Under the pieces are notes generated by a model. The model was not told the DNA's origin. It did no database searches and saw nothing but the letters and a program-made list of their open reading frames with translations. From Echiichthys vipera (Eukaryota; Chordata; Actinopteri; Perciformes; Trachinidae), in the NCBI GenBank assembly GCA_963691815.1, contig OY829646.1, positions 25,278,938-25,342,937 on the forward strand: a stretch of 64,000 nt of DNA. The letters are read 5' to 3'. A program made the translations under genes and the position numbers. Of the stretch, positions 1-15,134 are shown one piece after another. Every line of letters begins with the position of its first letter. Positions within the stretch are counted from its first letter, which is position 1.

Positions 1-3000
1 TTGGCCAGAGCTCCAGGGCTCAGGCGTTACGTTGTGTTTATGAGAGGAGCCTGTGCTGATTCCATGATAAAACCAGATGTTCCCTTACAAGGCTTCGAGC
101 CTCCCTCATTCAGCTCTCATGTCCATATCAGGTATAACCTTCCTGTTTTATTCAGGCCTCCCAGCCTCCAAACTATAGCTTGGTGTTGGGCTCTCTAGTG
201 GTCAAAAAAGGTTGCGTGTGAAGGACATACATGACATGTTTTCACTTTGATAAAGAGACACAGTCTAAGTTAGAACATGCCGAGAATGTGGACTATTTGT
301 TTTCAGAGTCAGAATAGAAAAATCACAACAAATTTCTAACTAAAAAATAAATAATATTCTAAGAAGGAAAACAGGAGCAATAACAGCACAGTTTGTGTGT
401 TTTTCCTGTGGCCTAAAGTGTTTGAATTTTTTTTTACATTGGTATTAGAAAAAAAGGAATGTGTAGCTTATTCTCACATCTGAGAAGCTGGAGCCACAGA
501 GTGTGCTGCATTTTTGTTCGAAGGACTTAACCAATCGATCCATTTTCAAAATTGTTGCCCATTAATTTTCTATTAATCCCCTAATCGCTCCAGCACTGAC
601 TTCTACATAAATGAACAGCTTAACATGTAGCCTTTCAGCATGTTCCAATTGTTCCTACCTGTCTTTTTCAATGAAGGCTCTGTACAAAAAAAATGTGGTG
701 CAGCTGTCCAGTTAACACACTAAAGGTTGTTATCAGATCTGATCCATGTTAACATACTGAAGGCCTACCAGATGCAAAAACACCAGACAGGAGGTTATTA
801 TATCATGAGAAAGAATCTTACAACTCTGGGAGTTATCACTGTGGCTTCATTTAATCTCAGTTTTGACGATTGTGACGTACGCTCTGCAGCTATGCTGTTC
901 ACATTACAAGGTAATCTACCTGGAATGTGCACTTGGACATATTTGATTTGCCAATTTAGTGCTGTGTTGTATGACGCTGTATTGCATAGTTGTTAAAGTT
1001 GTGCCAACTTTGTGTTTGTGCTGTGTTTTTGTGCCAGAACCGAGAGTGGTCTCATTGAAGTGAATGAGGAGGCTGTAGTTTTTGTAGTGTACAGCCCTAG
1101 TGAGCATTACAAGCTTTGTTTTGTACCTCTAAATTGTCGTAACGAACAATTGTCTTGGACAGTAAAGCCCTTTAGTCCAGGGCAGCCTGGGCACAGTTGC
1201 AATAGAAAACATCTGCACTGATCTCCTTTGTCCTCTGGCATATTTTTGATAATACTAACTTCAAACAGCTTGTTGGAAACCTAACGTTGTGCTCATATCA
1301 GTATTGGGAAATACAGGTCTGAGAAAAGGGAAACAGAACAGAGAGACCAGTCAGAGGTGGTTACTTATTGTACATTAATAAACAGCTGCTTGATTTTTTA
1401 TGACATGATCTCATCAGCCTCTGATTGTAGTCTCTGTGCGTCACAAGGTCAATGGTCCTTTTAATAATTACTTGTGTTAACACCGGGTGAACCTGGGATA
1501 TTTATATGAACCAGCAGATCAGCAAATCGGTGTCAGCAAAAAGGACTTTGAGAAGTACTATTCCGAGTATTTACACTTGGGCAGGTCATATCTGCCTATA
1601 TTCTCGCCAATCTCTTGTGATAGCGATGAATTGCTGTGTTCCAGGTCAACATAAAATTTAAGCTCTTATAAAATGTTACCTGCGTAGATAGCCTGCACTA
1701 CAGACGCCAAGCAACTATTTATAGGGACACAATTTACTGAACAGTTTCCAGTAAATGTGGGGCCAAAGTCATGCATGATTTTTTTAAATCCCTGTATGTG
1801 GACTATGTTTTGTTTAAATTTGTCGTCCCAAGAGTTATCTTAAGGCCAGTCTGGTTGCAGTCACCAACTTGAATTAAACAGGCGTTATGTATTGCTTGAA
1901 TTGCTTTGATCAAGCTGAATTCTGTTAATAAATACATATTTTAGATATTTGTGTACAGTGTTGACTGTATTGTGAGAGAAGTCATAAACAGTTAGGACCT
2001 ACCTAATGTGTTTCTGACCCGCATATTAGCTGTGAATATCAGGGACACCACACAAACAGCATGTCCAAACAAACCCTCAGTAACTGCGACCTTCCAGCAT
2101 TTTGTCATTTCTGATTTACAAGGTAGAACACATTGGAATTAGATTAACAAAGAAAAGATGCATTTTGTCATTCAGATTCAAATACAATTTCATCTGTTTT
2201 TCCTTTTTGGTTTTGTAGGTCTTAAAAACACTGCAAGTGGTGTGCAGGCTGTATTTTGCCAGCATCGTTTGCTGCCTACTGAGTTTGGGTTTGGGTGTCA
2301 AGTACAATCAAAAAGTTACGGGCCGTTTGAGCATGAAACAAACCATTGTGGGAAAAAGTTCATCATTGACGTAAGAGGGCTGACCTTACTCAGATTGTGG
2401 CCTTGGCATTGACTCGCACTTTGTCTGTGTGAGTCAATGCTGACAGTTAAACAGATTTTTGTCTCTTGTTGAGTTGCAAATTTGTTGTCACTAGAAAAAC
2501 ACCTTGTCATTCACCTGTTTATCTTCAGTACTCCTAAATCATAACGGCGTAAGCAGACTGCTCTGTTGTTTTTGTTGTTTTAGACTATGGGGGGACTGGG
2601 TCATATGGGCTCTTTAGCTTCCTTAACGTGTCTCTTTAAGATTAGTAGAAAGAAAACATCATTAATAAATACATATTTGGGTGTTTAGGACCTTATTTTC
2701 TTGTAGTTTCTTGGAAAATGTATGGAAGTTATGGTCCACAACTTCAAAGACCGTTTTTTCTCAAAATTAGCTTTTTCTCATACACTTGAGCAAAATGTCT
2801 CCACTTCAGTATCACTTACACACACCAAATGTTGCAGTTTAATTCCTATCTATATTCTGAACCTTTTTTTCTTACAGGGGTGTTTTTTCACATATTCATA
2901 GCCTGGTTTATATGACATTTTATTCCCTAAAACGCAATTCCAGCTGTAAAAACCTTTGACGCTAATGTATCAACAAACCCAAACCTGGCTTTATCCAATG

Positions 3001-5808
3001 TTCAGATTTCTGTTCTGGAAATGTATGCAAATTAGCATATACATTATGCCATGAGATAAAGCTTCATTTGCCCATTTAAACATGCAATTTAAGAAACCTT
3101 GCAATCCAAATTTTTTTTTCTTAATGTAAGTAACCAACTAGGGAAGTTCCAAAAGGATATGTATTAGTTATATATACTTATATATGTATGTATTGTTGTT
3201 AGGAAATTACTTATGATTGTCATTTTCTGAACATTAAAAAAGCATTTTTGCTTTCAATAACGACAGAATTTTAAGAATTTATCAAATTTGATCATTTATC
3301 AAATGCAGACTACATACATTTTTAATTAGAATTAGCCAAGAATTCAAAACAGTAAAAAGCAATGTTTCCTTCAGAGGCTCCACCCTGACCTTTTTGGCTC
3401 TCCTCCCACTGATGTACACGTATGAGGCTCGGCGCTCTCTGTTGTCATTTCTTTTGTGGCTGATTCTATTTCTGTCTTAATTTCTAACTTTATGGAGACA
3501 GGGTGTGAAACAATGCAAATCTGGATTCTGGGATCAACAAAGCTGGCAGTGCGCTGTGATTGGGGTGGTCTGAGAACTTTTTTATTAAAGTGGGGTTATT
3601 TAACAAATTTTATATCGCCAAATCCAAATTAATATTGTAAACTTTGATAAAATGGTTGACCACATTTTTTTGTTCTCTGCGCGTCTCTTGTCAGAAATGT
3701 CCCTTTTTGAATCAGCTTTACAGAATAGTAAGAAATAGTAAGTACCCAGTAATGTCCATTACACAACAATATCTATCTAAAGTTTGCTATCATTAACTAC
3801 CATAACCTACTGGTCATACAAGACAATGTAGGAGCAAAACCATTGAGTGTACTGAATAAACAAATGGTGTGTTTTGTTGCTTTTAATTTTAACTTTTTAT
3901 TTGTGAGGGACTTTGTGGGGCATTCGTTCTTTCAAAAGTAGCTCAGTCTTGCTTTTACTTATGCAGGTACTTACTGATTACCCCTGTATCATCTTCATCC
4001 ACAGCACATTCCTGAATTGATTTCACGATGCAGAAAAATGCTTTATATTTTTAAAAAATGCAATAGCATTACATTGTTCTGCTGAATCTGTAAACTCGTC
4101 GTAAATAAAAGTCTGACAGACGTCCGGGTCAGTCCGGGATGGGCTCAAGAATCCTTTTAGTCGTCATCTGCGTTGATAACCATCTTGCTGCACATGATGA
4201 CGTCTCAGCTTTTGTCGCGGCAGGTTTTTTTTTCCTTTAACAATGCTTTCCTACAGCTACAACAGAAGGTGCTGACAATCTTATTGCTCAATCTTGTTGC
4301 TTGTTCCAAGTGATGATTTTAAAGCATTTTATGCAGCACAGTGCACCACAAGTGAACACAATAAGTTAAGTGAAATGAATAGATCAGGATCAATGGCTCA
4401 TTTCTTGTGCGTCACACCGACTAAATGCATGGGGAAATGCAGGTATTCTCAACCCTCTATTATACTGCCAGGACAAAACTTTCTTGTGGCCTTGAAGTAA
4501 ATATGAGCAAACACAATTTTACTCTGTAGGGTGTAAAAAAGTGATGCAATTCCATTTCTCACGGTATTTGCTGTTTTGATGTAAAATGAAAACAAATATG
4601 ATGTTGAGCTGGCTCTATTGGCTACTGTTTTGGGAGCAAAGAAGAATTTTTTATTTTTTTTTAAACTTACATTTTATCCAGGTAAAACTGCTTGAAAGTT
4701 GTTTCGTTTTTTTTTAGCATAGGCTCACACACTCGCTATTACCTGATATAACTTTTTTGGCAGTATCTTGGAAAATGCTTTAATGAAAACAGCTTAGATG
4801 TTTTGAAAGGTGGAAAAATCATTTTTAAAATAATAAAATGTTCAAAAGAAAAAATAATCATTATTTATTAATCTTTGGTCCACTAATATAGCTCTTAAAG
4901 ATCTAGTCATCTGTCTTTATTCCTGTCCTTCCTGCATAGCTTTCTGGAGGATGCTAAAGTGATCTGTGGTCAAATGAGAGTTGCTCTAAATCCGACTGTG
5001 GAAGATCTGCTGGGACCCTTAAGTATCTCCTAAGGCTTTCTCTTTAAATGAGGACACACATGCAGCCTCAGAGAAGCCTGAGGGATTTCTAGTCTTTTCT
5101 TCTCTTCTGTAGCCTCCAAGTCTTTTCACCATGGCCTCCTCAGACTCATCCCAGACCAATGTTTTTACTTCTGCAACTATGGCAAATGCCGCCTTTTAGT
5201 CCTTTGCACCTTTTTAATCCACCGTGATGGTCACCAACCATGGTTGCCACATTTCATTTCCCTTGGACTTGTCCAGCCTTGTGGCTTTGACAAGAGAACA
5301 GTATTAGGAGCACCATCTATCTTGGTTTAGCACAAATTCTAAGAGTGCAGTCGGAATTCTACAACTCAGTTTTCTTGTCAGCCTCGTTCTGGTCCGTCTG
5401 CTTTTTTTCTGGGGACGCAGCTGGCTGACAAATTCACAGCCAGGAAGCAGACAGCAACTGCTATCTTTCCCGTTTCAAAGGAATAAGTGGGTGTGTGTCT
5501 ATAGGCCGTGTGCTGTACATCTCCTGGCTCATGTAAACAAAACGCCATAGTAAAACCACAAGCTATGCCCCAGAGATAGAAGATGAGAGAGCTGTACTAA
5601 TTCTGCTGCACCAAACTCTGAACTCTGAGCTGACATAAACAAGACCGGCTTGGATGTTGAATACAATGTTTTAGCCGATTGATCATTTGGTTTTGTGCAA
5701 AATCCTAGTCCTGAAATCATATGTTTTTGCTAGTTTTAGCAAAATGGAGTTAACTTAACAAATCTGTTGTCTATTGTTTGATATCTGGTGACAAAATCTG
5801 ACTCCTTT
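1..5808. other. Distal part of PDE3B intron 1, no gene seen
   Basis: AT-rich single-copy sequence with many stops in all frames and no recognised exon. It is assigned to PDE3B intron 1 by inference: the first exon visible at 15135 is the second exon of the family, and no GC-rich exon encoding membrane helices is present upstream. Short open stretches here lack splice context and similarity to families I know. Confidence 0.6.
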
Positions 5809-6842
5809 GGCCTCATTTATAAAGGTGGCGTACGCACAGAAGAGGACGCACGTCACATTCTAAGCAAACTTTGGGATTTATAAAAAGCAAACTTGACGGG
5901 AGAATGTGAGGTCCTCCACGCACACTCTGACCCAGGCGTACGCAAAGAAACGGGAGAACTGAGAAATGGCACCGCCAACTGCAGAAGGATGAAACACGAG
6001 AAACTGTGAAACTGAGACCATTGTGTAAAACAAATCAAAATACTCCCTCTCATTATTAATATGTAGAATTCACAAAAGCCATTCTTACAAAAATACACAA
6101 ACAGCTGCTTGATGGATTCTCTCTGCAGTGCAAAAAAACAAGATGTAGGCTTGTATATTCAAATGAAGATATCTTAACCTCTTAACTCATAAATATGTTC
6201 TGTGATTATTAAACACAATACGGTGAACAGAACAAATGTTTCCCAAAAGATGCTGTTATCGATGCCTTAGCCTGGCAGGCAGGAGCGCAGTTTTAGTGCT
6301 GTTATACTGTATATCACAGTGCTTAATACAGGCTTTATTTGTATTATTATTTGTTATTATTTATTTTTGTTTTCAATGCGTTTGTTTTTTGAAATTAGAT
6401 TAGAATAATCCCCACACCTGTAGCTTTTTAGATCAATCAAATCAAATGGTTAGATATAAAAAAGGGATGCTATCACAATTTGTAATGACGCAATGACGTA
6501 ATGGCGTATTTTTCGGATTATAAGTCACAGTTTTTTTCATAGTTTGGCCGGGGGTGCTACTTATACTCTGGAGCGACTTATGTGTGAAATTATTAACACA
6601 TTACTGTAAAATAGCAAATAATAGCCAGGGCTATTATTTATCTCAGTCACGTAACAGACTAGGCGTATATCAGCAATCGTCTCACACACACACGTCAACC
6701 AATCAAAATTCGGCGGGGGCAGGTCATGGCAGAAGTGCATTGTGAAAAAAAAGATCCCACCTGCTACTTCGGTACCTATGAAATTTGATCATTTCAACAT
6801 TGGCGCTAACTTATAAAAACAACTGAGAAGGGCTGAACAAAA

Positions 6843-8106
6843 ATGGCACCGAAAAGAAAATCATATACTGCAGGTCACAAGCTGGAAGTATATGCAGAAA
6901 TATGGAAATATGCAGCAGAAAACGGCAATCGAGCAGCAGAAAGAAAATTTGGAGTTAGTGAGAAACTTGTAAGGGACTGGCGAAAAGCGGAGGTTACTCT
7001 TACTGAAATGAAGAAAACTAAAAAAGCTAATCGCGGGCTAAAAGCTAGGTGGCCAACGCGAGAGGAACGGGTTCACACATGGGTGCTTGAACAACGTGCT
7101 GCCGGGAGAGGCTTGTCAACCGTACAGTTGCATCTCAACGCCCAGGTAGCTGCCAAGGCGATGAATATAAATTACTTTGCGGGGCGACCTTCTTGGTGTT
7201 ACCGCTTCATGCAACGCAATCGCCTCTCTATCAGAGCAAGGACAACGATGTCCCAAAAACTGCCAGCAGACTTCCAATCCAAGGTAGATAGTTTCCGCAA
7301 GTTCATTGAAAAGCATGTGAGCAAGGACAACGATGTCCCAAAAACTGCCAGCAGACTTCCAATCCAAGGTAGACAGTTTCCGCAAGTTCATTGAAAAGCA
7401 TGTTAGTGAGCACAACGTGACACCGGATCATATTATTAACATGGACGAGGTCCCCCTCACGTTTGACATTCCCATGGCCCGAAGTGTTGCAGAGAAAGGG
7501 CAAAAGAGTGTCAATATCGTAACAACTGGTCATGAGAATTCACACTTTACAGTGGTGCTGGCATGTTGTGGAAATGGATCAAAATTGCCACCAATGGTCA
7601 TTTTCAAACGAAAAAAACATGCCAAAAATTCAATCCCCCTCAGTTGCAGTCGCCGTGAATGAGAAAGGGTGGATGGATCAAGAAATGATGAACTTATGGC
7701 TTACAAAGTGCTACATTAAGCGTCCGGGTGGCTTCTTTAGAGCACGCAAAGCTCTGCTTGTGAGGGATAGCATGCGAGCGCACATGACGCCACAGTTAAA
7801 AAATAAATTAAAAGTTTTCAACTCCATACCTGCCATCATCCCCGGAGGCTTAACCAAAATACTCCAGCCACTTCTCCACTCCTATCCATCTCCGTGAATA
7901 GGAGCTTTAAGGCAGTCTTGCACAACCTGTGGGAGCAGTGGATGATGGATGGAGAGCACAGCTTCACGGCAACCGGGAGAATGCGCCATGCAACTTTTCT
8001 GGATGTCATTGGATGGATCAACAAAGCATGGGCTTCAGTGACAACCGAAACCATCCTGTCGGGATTCAGAAAGGCTGGAATAATTGGATTAATTCGATTG
8101 GATTGA
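6843..8106 (+). pseudogene. Broken pogo/POGK-like transposase with Brinker-type N-terminal domain
   Basis: The frame opens at the ATG at 6843 with a lysine-rich helix-turn-helix of the Brinker/CENP-B type (residues about 8-50, motif AAERKFGVSEKLVRDW), followed by a second DNA-binding region and a DDE-type core. The first catalytic Asp region is visible as NMDEVPL (about 7437-7460) and the second as LLVRDSMRAHM (about 7757-7790). The third, expected just after ILQPL near 7870, falls where the frame is lost. An 85-bp tandem duplication (7236-7320 and 7321-7405) causes the first frameshift, further shifts occur near 7640 and 7880, and the C-terminal part is open at 7894-8106. It is not expected to encode a working enzyme. 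Assignment rests on motifs and recognised family style. Confidence 0.8.
7236..7405 (+). repeat. 85-bp tandem duplication inside the transposase frame
   Basis: Two near-identical copies, 7236-7320 and 7321-7405, differ at about one base (tagatag versus tagacag). Because 85 is not a multiple of three, the duplication shifts the transposase frame. Confidence 0.9.
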
Positions 8107-8821
8107 TTTATAGGCATCTATGGGCATGACATGAAGCTGCAAAAGCTGCGCCACATTTAGAGTTAATTGTGATCTATAAAGGAAACCTGGTGTAGGACTT
8201 GCACACTGTTTTATAAATCCCAATGTTTTTATAAGCACACACATCCTATGTTTTGTCTGTGCGGCTTTTTTGACGTGAATCCTACGCAGTTTTATAAATT
8301 AGGCCCCAGATCTCCCTTCACACAAAAGGTCTCACTATACTGCTTTGACTTGACCACAAAATACTTCTTGAACATCACAATATCTTGAGTAGCTGGTACA
8401 TACGTTATTGATGTCCTGCACAAAACACAGTTGCATACAAACTTGAGAATACTCAAGTTTTTGTTCACTTTCAAGTCAGCGGGTGCATATGAAAACACAT
8501 CTGTGACTCAACACTGAAAGTGGAATTAATGTAGCATAATTCCTCTGAGCACAACAAGCATGGCTGTCTAGAGAGAGACAAAGACAAGGGAGGTTTCGGA
8601 AAGTTGTTTCACTATGTCTTGCATTGTGACAAAGGTCAGGCTTACGACCTTGAGGTGGGTGTGTCTACTTTGTGGATGAATGCGTGCAGTTTTCAAAGCT
8701 TACAGTATTACAAGATAGCAATCGTACATCGTATACTATCGAAAAATGTAATAAATGGTTCAGTAAATATTGAAAGTTGTGCTCAGCTGTCCTCCTAAAT
8801 CTTCTAGTTTCAACACCCTTC

Positions 8822-8868
8822 AGAATAGAATAGAAACACTTTATTGATCCCAAGCTAGGAAATTGCAG
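8822..8868. repeat. Retroposon tail with CTTTATTGATCCC motif
   Basis: The AGAATAGAATAGAAACACTT repeat followed by TATTGATCCC and AAATTGCA is the frequent 3' tail of fish retroposons. Only the tail is recognisable, with no linked open frame. Confidence 0.45.
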
Positions 8869-10068
8869 ATTGGAGATTCTGAAATTTGATCCAAATCACA
8901 CAAAAAAAAAAACATACCAGGAAGATGCAGCAACATTCCCTTTGTGTTGGGGTCATGTGCCATTAATTGCTAACCTTTTTATCCTCCTGTAGCACATGGG
9001 AACATGGTGTCAAGACACTGCACACTCTACATTCTGCTTAGACCAGCTTATCTTATAGTATCCCATGGCATTTGATACTTAAATGTAAAGATAGTTTGTA
9101 TGGGTTGATCTTCCGAATGGATCTTTAACAGCTAACAAGGTGACCAGTTATCCAAATAAGATGACAGTAGAGGCAGGCATCATTGTTAAATTAGATTTTA
9201 CAATTTTAACTCCCTGGGATGACTAAACCCTATTGTGTGCCTTTGTCGGACATGTAGGAAGTCACAAAACTCTCATGCAAAATCTGGCAAGTTTGCTTAC
9301 TAGAGGCAAACATCATACCGCATGTAAAACACTGTGTACAATCTTAAATCTTAAAGTAATTCATAGTTTAACAGAATACACTCAATTTAAGAAACATCAA
9401 ACTTCAGTATTTGATACCATTCTCACTCTCCTTTGCTTTTTCTTACATTAATACGTCTCCACACCCATTGTTCTCTCTATACCAGCATGCTCTGTCTCCT
9501 TATTCACTGTAAAACAAATTGTGAAAATGAAGTGGTGATGTGCCCAAAAGAAGCATCGGCCACCAGTGTTTGTTACATATAGAGCAGAGGATGAAGACAA
9601 GAATGGCAGATAAACTCCTGAAATACCCTCAAAGCAATGTGACATGACGTTGATTCCAAAGCCTGTTTCATGCTCTCCATTAGACTGGGTGTTTCCCCAA
9701 TGAGTACACTGTGGCTTCTACGAACACATAGAACAACTAATTTATTGTTATTGTTATGGAAAGTTCATAGAGATGATGATGAAACACTGCGTTTCCTTTA
9801 ACGTGTAATAGTATCAAATATTCTTTTAAGGTGTTCCTTTGCTGTTCATTTTTGTCTGTTGTGATACAGTGGTTTTACTATTTTTACAACCAGACACAAG
9901 ACGTTTAATGGTTAAGTTAAGAATTAAAAAAAATATTTCTACTTCTGTAGGAAAACATTTTATTGCTAGTGTTTGTTTTCTTAATTCACTTGATTAGTGC
10001 CACATTGGAGAAACTCCACGCAGTGCACAAAGAAACAGATCTTGTCATACTAAACTACTTAAAATATA

Positions 10069-10470
10069 CTCCAAAAAGACATTTGCAGGGTAGACCCTGA
10101 ACAACACCAGGCCAGTGAAGTGGTAGATGAGTGTGAAAGAGAGGGATGCCATTTTGCACAAGCTCCTTTCCCTGGTCTAAGAATTTTCCACGGTCCTGCC
10201 AGGTTGCCCTGACAACACTGATGACAGCCATAGGTGAACTAGCCATCTGGAGTACCATGAGTTTTCCTGTCGGCCCTGCTGACCCAAAGGCTGGTGGTGG
10301 GCCAAGCAGCAAAGATGCAAAGATTTTTTACAAGTATTTGGTCCTGTGGATTGTCTAGCTTGTTACACCAGGAGGAAGTACTTAATCTCTTCAAACCTTT
10401 CACGGGCAACTGCTTAGTCACGTCATACTGTTGCCAGCTACCAACTTCGATTTGGAACGTTCTTTTAACC
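10069..10470 (-). pseudogene. Coding-like minus-strand stretch, possibly a decayed gene fragment
   Basis: Successive minus-strand frames are open and look coding: one covers 10472-10239 (contains NPQDQILVKNLCIFAA), another 10312-10055 (contains AVISVVRATWQDRGKFLDQG), and a third near the lower end reads GLVLFRVYPANVFLEYIL, which is hydrophobic. Changes of frame would be needed to join them, as in a decayed processed copy. I do not recognise the family, and chance is a real alternative. Confidence 0.25.
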
Positions 10471-12727
10471 ACTCAGCAGAGAGTGACAGATTGCATTGTG
10501 ATTTATAAAGCAATTGACCTAAAATGTCATGCAAGCAAGTAGCTACATTTGAAGTATTTCTGATATATTTAAGTGAAACAAAAGTTACCAAAAATCTGTC
10601 GACAAACTGATATTTTGAAAGAAAATTGATAAATTACAAATGTATCAGTTGTTCAATTTCTCATGTTGGTATTTTTTTTTCTCAAGATAAATGTTTTTCC
10701 TGCTATTTAAATCCTTACAAAATGAAATGACCATCATCTTGAGAAATGCTGTCTTGTAAAGTAAAAAAGAAAAATCGATAAATTATAACTATGCAGAGAT
10801 AAATGCTTATCGCATCGATGTGGCTTTTAAATTGTTGCATAAAAGTTGTAATGAGAGAATATAATTTTTCTATGTCCAGTTTGTGCAGAGACAACTTGCC
10901 AAAAACGTTGCTAAAAAAGAAATAGTTCCTTAATGTATATTAAGCCTTATTTCATAGAAGATAATGGTCAGAAGGCAGAGAGACTTCTTGTTTAGCCTTC
11001 ACTACTGTTGCTGAATGTCAAAGATTAGCCTGTTGGACACTGCTTGTGGGCATACAACCCCATTGGCCCAAAGTCTCATACTTTTTCCCTATTCATTAGT
11101 ATAGTACCTTTTTAATTTTGCTTCCTTGCTTCTGCGTCATTGTTACCAAACATAATTTTCATAGTGATAATTTAATTCTGAAATGTTCAACCCCAGTAGG
11201 AAGTTATCATAAATAACAAAAGGTTATCAAAGGCTGTTGTGCAACCTTTAATCATTTCTGTTTTATGGTTGTGGTAATATTTAACACACAATGCCATTTG
11301 TAGATAAAAGAAAATGTTGCTTCTCTAGTATATTTCTTAGTAAATAATAGATTTTCTTATACGGGGTTAGTATTATGTGAGTGTAGGAAACATCTTTTTA
11401 GTGAGTCAGTCTGGGTCAAAAGTTCAGAGACTGTATTTTCAATCATAGTCTGCTCCTTCCCTCAGTCGTCTCCGCTGCCGGCCTACCGTCAGCTAACCTG
11501 CCAGAGCTTTGGCACTGTGCTGCAGGCCCAGCCATATCTTGGCAGTTCAAGCTATGTCCGAGAAATAGGACACACAAACACACTCTTCAGACCTCTCATC
11601 TGGTTAGCTCCCTTTCTTGAACATGCTTAAAAGAATTGAGCCAGCCTGTGCTTTCTTTTCCTTTCTCCGTATCATCTTTTTTTTCTTGTGCGTGTCTTGA
11701 CAGCCAGAGCCCAGTCCTCATTATCGGCATGTGTATGTGCAGAGGGCTGCTGACGCTGTGTGCGTCGCTGCAGACTGACGTCAGCAGTGCCCTGCTTCTC
11801 TCCATACAAATGCCTTCCTGCTTGCCATTGATACCTTTTCTCTGCCCCCCACACTCTTATTAGCGTGTTTTTATCAGTTCTAGCACCTCTCACACCACAG
11901 AGCCTAGCTAATATGACACGGAGGTGTAACAACTGGCCGTCTAATAGCTCACACAGGTTTATTAACTCCTGTTAGGAAATATTTATGACCTGTGTTAAAT
12001 GTTAAATAACTGTGTGCGTGTGAAGTGTTATTTTGATGTGTACTTTATTTTCCCTGTGTGTTTGAATGCATATTCGATTGTGTGTTTTTGTCTGTTTTCT
12101 CTGTTTGCTTTATATCTGTATATAATGTATCTTCATATACACAGGTCTTTGTTCTTAGACACCATGCCTGATTTCAGGCATATAGCAGTTTTATTTTAAA
12201 TTAATACAATAACTAATTTAATACATTGTACACGTTTGCTGCTATACAATTTTCAGGCTCATAAATAATTACTTGCTTTAGCCCCTGTGTACATCTAGGT
12301 GTGCACACAGTGTTAAACGGAATATGACCAATTGTAACAAGCATTTTCTTTGCCTGTGTGTTTGAAAGCTAACCTTAAATAAAAAAAAGTGAAATATATG
12401 AAAAATAGTTGAGGAGCATAAAAGGCAGACTGTCTGACATTTTTGCAAACTTGTCCCTATATTCCCAGTGTAAATACGAAGTTTGATATTAACGTATAAT
12501 TAGCGGTTGCACAAATGTCCCTGCAAAATCAGACTATTTACATTCCTCATTGTAAATAGTAGTTTTGGTTTAGAGCATGATTTACATGTATTTATATTTT
12601 CTTTTTTTCTTAGAAACTATACAGCTAATGTTCATTTAAAGTACCATCCCTCTTAAAAGTCCTTCTTTTATGAGATGTGGCCGTTACAGAACAAAGATGT
12701 TGTTGAGTAGAGAAGTGAATAAATGAG

Positions 12728-15134
<2,407 letters not shown>

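Larger units (their letters stand above)
6505..8108 (+). mobile_element. Pogo-like (Tc1/mariner superfamily) element, 3' end missing
   Basis: The left end starts at CGTATTTTTCGGATTATAAG (6505-6524), which continues into the repeated ACTTATA and GCGACTTAT motifs familiar from fish pogo/Tigger-type termini. A broken transposase reading frame follows from 6843. No matching inverted right end is visible after the reading frame stops near 8106; the sequence passes directly into the right part of the surrounding GGCCT element. The right end was therefore lost, or is too worn to see. Confidence 0.65.
5809..8305. mobile_element. DNA transposon with GGCCT-type inverted ends, host of a nested element
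   Basis: The left end reads GGCCTCATTTATAAA (5809-5823). The right end, read on the minus strand, is GGCCTAATTTATAAA (8305-8291), so 14 of 15 bases agree. Sub-terminal motifs such as GCGTACGCA and further TTTATAAA copies recur just inside both ends, as in many fish non-autonomous DNA elements. A pogo-like element occupies most of the interior. No clear target-site duplication was found. The superfamily is uncertain: PIF/Harbinger- or ISL2EU-like is a guess from the style of the ends. Confidence 0.6.
8306..12722. other. PDE3B intron 1 sequence, no gene recognised
   Basis: Mostly AT-rich single-copy sequence. Two items stand out and are listed separately: a retroposon-like tail at 8822 and a coding-like minus-strand stretch at 10069-10470. 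Confidence 0.5.

Noticed and set aside
1..198. Frame open from the first base
   Set aside because: Begins with TTG, no family similarity, no splice signals.
5120..5300. ATG-led stretch in a good start context (CACCATGGCC)
   Set aside because: In-frame stop after about 21 codons; no recognisable protein.
7116..7533. Two minus-strand frames across the pogo element
   Set aside because: Antisense shadows of the transposase, lengthened by the 85-bp duplication.
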